DNA of 64,000 bases, taken from assembly GCF_037392515.1 (NCBI RefSeq), contig NC_090287.1, positions 14,187,001 through 14,251,000 of the forward strand, read 5' to 3'. This stretch comes from Haliotis asinina. Its lineage: Eukaryota > Mollusca > Gastropoda > Lepetellida > Haliotidae. Both the position numbers and the translations under genes were made by a program. Positions within the stretch are counted from its first letter, which is position 1. Each line of letters starts with the position of its first letter. The notes beneath the pieces are model-generated. The model made no database searches. It had not been told where the DNA came from and was given only the letters and a program-made list of their open reading frames with translations. Positions 1-10,400 of this stretch are shown in pieces.

Positions 1-252
1 CCAGCTCTTCTCTGCATCCTTCATGACAAAGTCATGATCGTCACTGACTATGGGTATGTTTTATTCTATTGCACCTGGAGGAAAATGAAAAGAATACCTT
101 GAGTCACAATTAAGGTCAATTTGATATTTTAAGAAATAATTACTTAATCTACATAACATTTTCATTCTATATTCAAACTATTCAAAATAAAGTTTCAATA
201 AAATATATCATTTAAAGTTAAGAAATATTTATGAGTAGACCTTTTGAAAAAC

Positions 253-416
253 TTATTTTCATTGTTGGGTGAAGGGCTGTGATCTCTCCAACTGTGTAGG
301 GTATGGCGACAAAGTCTGTGCTTCCTGATAAATCAGGCGGAACTTGTATAGTTGCTACCCCTTTGGTGGGTTTCTTCTCATCCAAGGCCAGGTTAAGTAA
401 TGAGTTTAGAGTGGCT
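253..416 (-). CDS. Possible internal exon of the THAP-type gene
   Basis: The minus strand has an AG acceptor after a T-rich run, then an open frame beginning ATLNSLLNLALDEKKPTKG and continuing through VPPDLSGSTDFVAIPYTVGE to a weak GTTTTT donor. The composition looks coding but I recognise no domain. A second short open piece lies at 1-45 (SDDHDFVMKDAEKSW). Membership in the THAP gene is inferred from strand and proximity only. Confidence 0.35.
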
Positions 417-823
417 CTATGAAAAAATATAATTGATAATATTCAGGGGCGCGGTGTTTTAGAAGAGAATAGTTTTTTTTATTTGCAAAAATAGAACAAA
501 CTTCTAAAATAATCCGACTTTTTCACTCACAATTTGTAGCTTTATATTGAGCAAAAGAATGGACAACTTTGACAATAATTTTGAATTAAACGAATAATTA
601 AAACAATCGTTAACAATATTGAGTAACGTCCTCCCTGACAAACCACGGATCTATTTATAGATCCGCGGCCAAACTCACTAAATTATTTTTTTTAAAGTTT
701 ACATGTGTAAGTAGTCTTTACCTTAGAGCGGAGGACATTTTAAAGCGGTTATAGGGGGGAAAATTCGGACAGTCACCACAGGGCAAAAAATGTCTTGAAC
801 ATATCCGACTGTATCCTCGATAC

Positions 824-1003
824 TTGTTCGGTGCCCATTATAGGCTCTCGTCGGACAAGCTTAATCCATCTTCTCCGAAGAGTTGATGCCCTAACCTTGT
901 TCGGGAAGGAGAAAAAGTCACCCCCTGTAGCCATCTTCTCATGTTTTTGCTGCTTTCGCATCCATGTGGTACAACCCGGAACACAACAGTGATGAGACGG
1001 CAT
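824..1003 (-). CDS. THAP-domain protein, first coding exon (partial gene)
   Basis: Sixty open codons begin MPSHHCCVPGC and contain FFSFPN and an RRRWIKLVRRE block. This is the usual order of the first half of a THAP zinc finger: Met-Pro, the first Cys pair, a Phe-Pro turn, then a Trp in a basic helix. THAP domains are C2CH DNA-binding modules related to P-element transposase. The second Cys and the His of the finger are absent here and should lie in the next exon. The exon ends in phase 0 at a GTATCG donor. I start at the ATG of MPSHH because the open frame upstream has only a GTG. The rest of the gene should lie to the left, partly outside the window. The exon-like stretch at 253-416 may belong to it. 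The product could be a transcription factor or a transposon-derived protein. Confidence 0.7.
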
Positions 1004-1120
1004 ATTTACATTAACATGGCCTTGTAACCGCCCCACCTTCCGGTGACGAGGTATGATAGCAACTCATCTTCGGCTAAGCGCCCGCTACAAGCGCCACATA
1101 TCTCGCAGTGTCACCCCATA

Positions 1121-1130
1121 TCTCGCGAGA
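1121..1130. promoter_or_regulatory. TCTCGCGAGA palindromic promoter element
   Basis: A perfect TCTCGCGAGA palindrome lies about 118 bp upstream of the THAP-exon ATG, in a locally CpG-rich patch (about 1060-1140). In vertebrates this motif is bound by BANP and marks promoters of constitutively active genes. A second partial match (TATCTCGCAG) lies about 20 bp away. Its position fits a core promoter for the minus-strand THAP gene. Function in this organism is inferred. Confidence 0.55.
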
Positions 1131-2240
1131 TCAGTGCGTTGAGGGAGATCTCATTTCTCTGCGGCAGATTAAACACTTTTCAATATAAGTAAACTATTTA
1201 AACAAAATATCTCTAACTTGTAAGTATTTCGTGTAATCCATCGTCTGACACAAAACTTATGTAACGAAAAATATGTATATTGAGTCTCACATATTTTTAT
1301 TTTATTTTTGAAAATTAATATCATAACCGCACCAACACGTAAACGTAAACAAGAATTCAAAAATCTATTTATAATTAATATAAAACGGCTAGAACTACAA
1401 ACCAGTGTCTCATCAGTATCAGCATGAAAAAGACTTCATGTATTAAGAAGGGGGTTGTAAAGGTATACTTATTATTCAGTCATGCACACACTTCAGAATA
1501 TTGTTACAGATCATGTGTGTAGAATATTTACGTTTTTTCCCACCTTTTTTCGAAGACGTATATTCGAGTGCATATGTGTATTTGGTTTATTGCAAATCTG
1601 GTCAAAACGTTCCAACGTGACCCACGTGTCCCACGGGTGTATCAGAATCAATCTAACTTCGTGTACTTTCCCTGAACATAGTCACTATTAACTCCTTGCC
1701 TTATACTTTTACAGCACTTGGGCTTCTGACAGAAAATATTTAACTGGGGTCTCGCTAAACCTACTGTCGAGTGTACTACTAACGTCACCACTATGTCAGG
1801 GTCATTTGGTACGGCGCGGCTCCTACCGCTAGACCACGGGGACGGACCTTCTTTCCAAACCAGGAAGAAATGTACACGAGTGAACAACGTCGCAAAGGAA
1901 TTCTTTATGCATTTCATTTTATTTGTCTACAGAGCCACCGGTGTCTTCAGTAATCATATACACAGGAATAGAAGTTATAAATAAACAAAACCTTTAACTA
2001 AACAAACAATGCCACAATTTACACGTGTAACATGCAGAAAACAGCTGTTCTTGTTACTTTGTTAATTTTTACAACATTGTAACATATCAAAGACGGGAAG
2101 GGGGGGGGGGGTCGTCGTCCTGCATGCCCTACTTTCTTTGACCTCACTATTTTTCAAGAAGAAGCATTGGCGTGTCCTTTGGTAAACTTTACTTGCATTA
2201 AAACTCAATTGTGTACATTATTCTGTGATCACTAAAAATC
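1131..2240. other. Intergenic, no gene seen
   Basis: AT-rich sequence with scattered short frames that have no recognisable domain or splice context. A run of 12 or more G lies near 2100. Confidence 0.5.
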
Positions 2241-2259
2241 CCTAACATTACTGGGGAAT

Positions 2260-4030
2260 GTGTGATCCATTACAGTAAGCTCTGCAGCATTACAGGAAGG
2301 AGGGAATGTAGCATTACAATAATACTGTACCATTATAATTAGGTCTGTAGCATTTCAGGAAGGACTGTAGCATTATAATGAGGACTGTAGCATTATAATT
2401 ATGACTGTACCATTACAGCAAGGAAGGAATGTAGCATTACGATAAGGACTGTAGCATGAGGGACTGTAGCATTACAGCAAGGAAGGACTGTAGCATTGCA
2501 GTAAGGACTGAAGCATAACAGTAATGACTATAGCATTACAGTAAGGAAGGAATGTAGCGTAACAGTAAGGACTGTAGCATTACAGTAAGGAAGGAATGTA
2601 GCATAACAGCAAGGACTGTAGCACTACAGTAAGGGCTGTAGCATTACAGTAAGGAAGGAATGTAGCATTACCATAAGGACTGTAGCATTACATCAATGAG
2701 GGACTGTAGAGTTACAGCAAGGAAGGACTGTAGCATCACAGTAAGGAAGGAATGTAGCATCACAGCAAGGACTGTAGCGTTACAGTAATCACTGTAGCAT
2801 TACGGCAAGGAAGGACTGTAGCTTTACGATAAGGACTGTAGCATTGCACCAATGAGGGACTGTAGAGTTACAGCAAGGAAGGACTGTAGCATTACAGTAA
2901 GGACTGTAGCATCACAGTAAGGACTGTAGCGTTACAGTAAGGAAGGAATGTAGCATTACGATAAGGACTGTAGCATGAGGGACTGTGTTATTGCAGTAAG
3001 GACTGTGGCATTACAGCAAGTACTGTAGCATTACAGTAAGGACTGTAGCATCACAGTACAGGACTGTGGCATTACAGGAAGGACTGAAGCATTACAGTAA
3101 GGACTGTAGCATTACAGTAAGGACTGACATTACAGCAAGAAATGTAGCATCACAGTAAGGACTGTAGCATTACAGTAAAGACTGTAGCATTACAGTAAGG
3201 ACTGTAGCATTACAGTAAGGACTGGCATTACAGTACGGAATGTAGCATCACAGTAAGGAGTGTAGCATTACAGTAAAGACTGTAGCATTACAGTAAGGAC
3301 TGTGGCATTACAGTAAGGACTGTAGCATTACAGTAAGGACTGTGACATTACAGTACGGAATGTAGCATCACAGTAAGGACTGTAGCATTACAGTAAAGAC
3401 TGTAGCATTACAGTAAGGACTGTGGCATTACAGTAAAGACTGTAGCATTACAGTAAGGACTGTGGCATTACAGTAAGGACTGTAGCATTACAGTAAGGAC
3501 TGTGACATTACAGTACGGAATGTAGCATCACAGAAGGACAGTAGCATTACAGTAAAGACTGTAGCATTACAGTACGGACTGTAGCATTACAATACGGACT
3601 GTAGCATTACAGTAGGGACTGTAGCATTACAGTAAGGATTGTAGCATTTCAGTAAGGACTGTGGCATCACAGTACTGAATGTAGCATCACAGTAAAGACT
3701 GTAGCATTACAGTAAGGACTCTGGCATTACAGTACGGACTGTAGCATTACAGTAAGGACTGTGGCATTACAGTACGGAATGTAGCGTTACAGTAAGGACT
3801 GTGGCATTACAGGAAGGACTGAAGCATTACAGTAAGAACTGAAGCATTACAGTAAGTATTGTAGCATTGCAGTAAGGAGGCACTGTGCCATTACAGTAAT
3901 AAATGTAGCATTAAATTAAGGGCTGTAGCATTTAAGAAAGCCATTAAAGTATGGAAGGCCTGTACCATTACATTAAGGAAGGGCTGTACCATCAAAGTAA
4001 GGACTGTAGCTTTACTGTAAGGGCTAGGCG
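2260..4030. repeat. Minisatellite, 20-bp unit, hairpin-forming
   Basis: About 1.77 kb of tandem copies of a 20-bp unit, ACTGTAGCATTACAGTAAGG, roughly 85-90 units. Substitutions, short expansions (GGAAGGAA) and occasional truncated units interrupt it. Each unit contains CTGTA and its reverse complement TACAG around a 4-nt loop, so each single strand can form a small hairpin. The right half is the more regular; the left half is more degenerate. The array lies between the THAP gene and the promoter of the peptidase gene. Confidence 0.95.
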
Positions 4031-4179
4031 GGAGGTAAAATAATGTGGTCCAGAGGTTGTCTGACATATTAGTCAAAGCCGTGTATATATTTTAATTATA
4101 TTTGGTAAGTATCGGAAGACATTTCCAAGTATCATTATGGTTCGCTTATGTGTTTATATAGAACAATCCAGTCCCAGCA

Positions 4180-4186
4180 TATAAAA
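4180..4186 (+). promoter_or_regulatory. Candidate TATA box of the OTU/C48 gene
   Basis: TATAAAA lies about 50 bp before a GTACGT donor at 4234. It would place transcription start near 4210 and define a short non-coding first exon spliced to the acceptor at 4468. Position and consensus are the only evidence. Confidence 0.35.
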
Positions 4187-4486
4187 GGGAACGGGCAAAT
4201 GCCAGGAAATGACTGGCCAGAATAAGGCAAAGGGTACGTTTTTTATGTCCCAATTCATACAACATATTTTGTCAACCATATTATTTAAACGTTTTCATTG
4301 TAATATTATAAGACACTGTCTACGTATATTTATGTTGTGCTAATATTTTAGTTTGTACTCGTTATGCCCTATGAAGTTTACATTGTAAAAGGTTTCCTAG
4401 AGAATACACGTTTTTCTATATTACACTAGGTACAATGTAATCATATTCTTTACTTACTTTCCATTAAGGTGAGGAATATATGCAAA

Positions 4487-7400
4487 ATGCAGGGAAAGCC
4501 ACAAATGGCCCTTGTCCACCTCACGACGGAAGGGGCCGTTAAGGTTGTTGGTACGCTCATTTCACATTTCATCTGAAATTATATGTATATTGTTAATGTC
4601 GCATAGCCTCAAATGCAATTTGATCGTTGGCAATACTAAAAACTAAACATTTTTTTATGAAACCATGATATTGTACTATACCTGAAAGTAATAAAAGAAA
4701 GAATTCATACAAAATATGTTGTTCACTATGCCAGAAACCTGCGTGAGTTGTGATATGGCTAACATACGAGTGAAAACGGAATATCTTTCGAAACAAAAAA
4801 CACATGCCTCATTGCTTTAATATAAAAGACAATCAGTTAAAGCGTTTCAGTGTCTGTGACCTTAATTTTTATCAAAACAGGAGACCATGATATGGTGCAA
4901 GCAGTAGGTCGAAGTAACCTCCTGTCCATGCTGTATACAATGCCGGTAGCGGCCGATATCAATAAGGAAGGTACGTGGTCTCACAGCTCATACATTTCTT
5001 ACAGGAAGAGCATAAAATATATCATGTTCAATACCACCTTACATAATTTCAAAATTCCACTTTTCAGATGAAAAAGTCGACCTTCGGCGTGTGTCAGTGG
5101 CGGTAGACTACGCCGACGTGCGTGATGTTCACCTCTTAAGGCGTGCAGTGACTCAGGTCACAACTGATAAAGGTAAAATCGGTGTGTTTCGCGTGCGTAG
5201 GTGCGTGTACCTCCACACAGTCAAGAAAGAATAATTCAGTATTAGTCCATATTATGAAAATTGCGTCCAATTAAGCATATATTATATAAACTTTGTTGTT
5301 CTCGGGTGCCAAGGGATCAAGAGGCCTTTGGGGTAATGAAGGCCTTCGACCTGTTTGGTGGCCCAATGGTGTGCCGTTTGTGGCGCCATCAGCAACGCAT
5401 ACGGACCATGGTATGCTTGTCAAAGAAATCTCCTAATATGAAACTTCTACTGGGGAATGGAACTCTTAGAAAGTCCATTTTTTTCCCCAGATAGAAAATC
5501 TGTATAATTTAAATTAAGGTCATGTGCTAAGAATCTCAAGTACATGACTCATTAATGGATAACAACATCTTGATAACAGCCACCCAAACACCGACCAGGA
5601 AGTTGCACAGTTACGTCCGTACTAGCAATTTAGAGCTGTCTCCATTCCCCTCCATGGCATACCACATGCCTCTCAAAGAATCAATAAGTAATCTCTTCCA
5701 GCTGTATCGTTAAACTTCATATGGAAATAAATGCAGCAATAAGGAGAGCACACCGAGACATGAGTCTCATTAACCCATTCAGACAAAGACCTGCTTTTCA
5801 GCCCATCCGAATGTTCTCGTGTGAAAGTGAAAATACACATCACAAACAACCCTGGTTACAATGAATTCCAATTCCTTGTTTCATAGGAAAATGGTATTTT
5901 CAAATGAATTCTAATTTTAAACTTTAATAACATCGTATTTCAATGTTATATGCCAAGGTTTAGGCAGCATATATTACTATGAAATCACAGACTGCCCCTT
6001 TTTGATGAGTTTGTAAAAAGATTCACAAGGCATCTGGCTCACTGGTTAGACCTGTTAAGTGTTTTTTCAGTGTAGTTCTGGGATGCACAATGTGATTGAT
6101 ATAATATCAGTCCCGTAGTAGACCGACAAATTTTTCTAACGGCAGAACCTCGTTTTGAGATTTCCACTATTTCCAGGTTTCCGTTTGTCAGAACTCGCTG
6201 TATGACAGAACAAGCTGTACGACGAGTTTGCAAGTATTGGAAGGAGCTTAGACGTTTCAAATCATACTGATTAATATTCATGTATCCAATTAAATGAAAT
6301 AGTCTAACAATAATATCTGGACTGGTTATCGCACTAAGTTCCACAATAGGAAGCAACCCAGTAAACAGGAAAGGAGGTTGTTCTGCAATCGATGTTTAGA
6401 CTTGCATGAAAAACGTTACTGTTTTCATGTTCATGATTCGTGTGGAAGCCGCTAATAGTGAGTAATTGATTCTACTTTTACGCCTCGTTTAGCAGTATTC
6501 CAGCAATATCACGTCAGGGGACACTGGAAATGGGATTCATACATTGCACCCATGTGGGGAATCGAACCCGAGCCTTCGGCGTGATAAGCTAACGATTTGA
6601 TCACTAGGCTACCACACCGCGCGCCCCACGTCAGGGAGTGAGCTGTATATAATATTCATGCTCACACAAGTTGTTCACAAATGTAGAAAAAAGTAAGGTG
6701 TTGATAATATCAGTAATCTTCTATTTCAGCTGGCAGAAAACATCAGGGTGGGGGCCGAAGATCCGATCCCATATCCGTATGGTCCGGGATTACATAATGA
6801 TTGTAAGTTAATCAATGACATGTGGCGCTTACACCTGTAGAGTGCCCGAGTTCTGACATACGCGCCACACAGGCAGACTTTTTGCACAACGTGAAAACGT
6901 GACATAGTTATCATAACACTTCTCATACAGCTGATGATGCGGCGCTTCTAGAGTGCCTACAGAATGATCCCAGTGGTGCGATTACGGCAATTTTAGATGA
7001 CATCTACTGTTCCAAACATTTAGAACAAATCGAAGCTGGAAATATTTTTCAGTTTCGATTTTGTCCATACTGTGTGCCTAACACGAGAAGGTATGATCAT
7101 AATATAGCGGGTTTGGATTCATATAGAATCTAGCATTTTCACAGCTTACTGTAATGGCTATTTTTTATACATAATAAGGTATGTGCACTGCATACGGCAC
7201 AGGATGACATCCAATAATACAAGAGGGCTGCAACTGTCAACTGATCTGTATCCACGCTCTAAAACTATCGCTGTCCCGTTAAAGTGTACACTATAACTTT
7301 ACTGTTTAGACATTGCATAGTATTAGTACTAAAATTATCAAGCCCCTACTATACATGTATTTTCCTACAGGAACTTTGCAGAGGTACCGCCGTCAAAGGT

Positions 7401-10400
7401 CGCTTGTGGGGAGGGGTGTTCACTTTGGGAGGCTTTTGGGGGATTCCCCGATAATCTAGTACTGGCCACCTTCGCCCATGGGATTCTACACAAGGAACAT
7501 TACGCACAGCATGTGAGTACTTAACAAAAGCCGTAAATCAGACATTCACAATATCCAGATACCATTCGCTGCACTGTAAGTCGTGATTAGTTAGTCGCTA
7601 TTTAAACTTATTCACTAAGGTGGATAACCAAAAGATGTACAAGTTGCCGCTGTACATGGTTTTGCCCAAAATATGTGTACACACTGACATGCATCTCCAT
7701 AATTTATCAGCTGATCAATTTGGGCGAAAGTGGAGAATCCCTTGGAGAGCGTTTCGGCACCCGTCCCTCCACTGATCAGTCCGTGGAGGATGCGTTAGGT
7801 GAAATAACGCATAGCATCCTAGCTGGTTCCAGCATGCCAAGTAAGTATTTAAACAATTATGTTTATTTTCCATTTACATATCAATAATATCTGCCATCTC
7901 ACATTTACTAGTTCTGACAGGTTATGGACCTATCTAAAAGCCTTACAAGTTGTATGAAGTCTTGGTGTTATTTGAATGCCTTTAAGGAGGGCGTTAAAAC
8001 CACTGACTGAACTAATTTCTGCAATCCAGATATGGGAACCATAATGCTCCTTGCTGGGGCTTTGAAGAGGGAGGTGGTGGTCCACATGGACAACGCAAAA
8101 ATATCTTCACCACCGTGCACATGTCTGAAAAAGTATGAAGGCGAGGAGGTGCACGTCTACGTGGACAGAGGCGGAAGGGCCTACCATCTAATTACCCAAC
8201 CGGATGATGGTATAGCAACAACATTCTAGTCCCGAAAATTTACACACTTGCAATGTTTGTTTGTTTGCTATTTAATGCCGCACTGAGCAATATTTCACGT
8301 ATAAGATGGTGGTATGTACATACACGAGTTTGAACCAGACAGTTATCACGGTTTATGCTACTCACCTATTTAAAATATGTGTTCATAACTTTGTAAGATG
8401 CTTCCAGCATATAGTTTTGCTGCAGCTGTTTGGCTACTTCTCAGTAAACGGATGTACATCGACATATCAAACAGGATATTACGACTGTTGTCACCTACAT
8501 ACTTAACTCAACGTACGATGGCGTCTCCTGTTGCAGAAAATGCCCACGTGTTTAAGGAGGCGAAAAGGTAGGTACCACCTAGTTGGTGACATAGTCAAAA
8601 TGAATAGATGTAACTAAACATAAAATGTATACACGGGTTTTCCTGATTATTTTATTCCATGACCAGTTTATAACCAGCATAACCTGACCTGTATTTTATT
8701 CCTGCTGCAGATTTGGAACGGATGATCCAGACAGAAGGTGGGCACATTTTGAGACACATAAACTGATTCATAAAATGCTTAACAGTCAAAGATACCATTT
8801 TACAAGAATAAAAGAACGTACACCCAAAAAGACTTGCTCCAAAGTTGCCTTTTGTCTGGCTTGTGTTGAGACGATTCCCGTGACAAACAAAATCAGTAAA
8901 TATAGCAGTATATGAGAACACTTGAAGCAAGCAGGAATTTCTCAGGGGTAGTACATATGTGCAACTATTTTTTCAGAGTCATACTTTACAAGAAGCTCTT
9001 TGTAACAGCTACAGAGATGGAAGCTGTTTTGGGTAAGGCATGGCTTGATGACCATGTCATCGACACCAGTCTTTGGTAAGTATATGCAATGTTAACAGAG
9101 AAATGATTTTGGAAAATATACCAACATACAGATTAACTTACTCAGCAAGTTAGCGAACACTTACAAAACAGAAGAGGTCCGTTTTCACAATTCTATTCCC
9201 AAGGCTCACCTTCTTATTGTTCTGGTCCTAGATTTTTGAAGCTTTCAGAGAGTTAAGATAGCCGTTGGTTAACGTTACTGTATGGCACTTACGACTATCT
9301 TTGCGCTACGTTTGAGGCGTTATCTTTTATGAAAATCAAATTTAAACTAATGGTTGTTCGACCTCACCAACTCTTCGAATTATACATCTTTGATGACAAC
9401 ATGACATTACAATCTCTCCATAATCATTAACAATTTATCAATATTTTATTCCACAACTAGCATCCTCAAAGACGAAAATGAGTCCCAGACTGTGGTCCTA
9501 TTGGCAACCACGGGGATTCTCCTCCTAGTCAAAACGCAACAGTACCAGTCAGTATCTGTTTCGTGAACACCTTGTGTCATCATTCATTTCCAGTTATTAC
9601 GAGGGTTTAGTGAAACGGGCCCCTGAAGTCCCCACAGTTCACTCATAAACTATAAACTAAATGTTTGGGGGAGACATTAAGGCCCCCCACCCATGCATTG
9701 GCAAATATCCACAACGTATTGTTTCACTGGGCTAGTGTGTACATGGATTACCTGATCCGTCTTGTGAAGATCTAGCCAATACGTCTTTGTTTACAGGCCA
9801 TAATGTTTTTTATCATATTCAAACTGTGTAAATATTGTCAGATGCTAACGGCAGGTCCTCAATTCCAGTGACTGATGTCCATAATTGAGACTACATGTTA
9901 TCTGACTTTCACATTTATGATAAAATTGAAAACTGGTTTATCTGAACTTGTAGCTCATGTTTTCTATAGCAGGTATGAACATGACCACTTTCTTTCTTTT
10001 CATAGAAAACTGAAAAAAATTATGTGCTTCCAGGGGAACATGATTGTTCCCATTTGCACAGGGTAATTACATTTAACGTATTACTTGCTTTTTGCATCCA
10101 TTTACTAGGAGTGGCATTTACGTAAACACCAATATGTTGTTTGTGTACAGGAATAACTACAATTAGTACCAATGACATCTGTGTATCTATTTTCTAGGAC
10201 ACACTGGTACCTGCTGGCAGTGGGACCAGAGAACGCATGGGTTCTCTGTTCCATGGGAGAGGAACATAAAACGGTAAGACTCTGCAATATGTAATCGGTT
10301 TAATCTTTAGCTCAACTTGATATGTGACAATACATTTATATATACACCTGGAAATTAATCAAGCAACACCCCAATTTTTTCTATTGGAGCAACTTTGAAG

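Noticed and set aside
2260-4030. CRISPR-like array
   Set aside because: The units are directly contiguous without unique spacers, and the setting is an animal genome.
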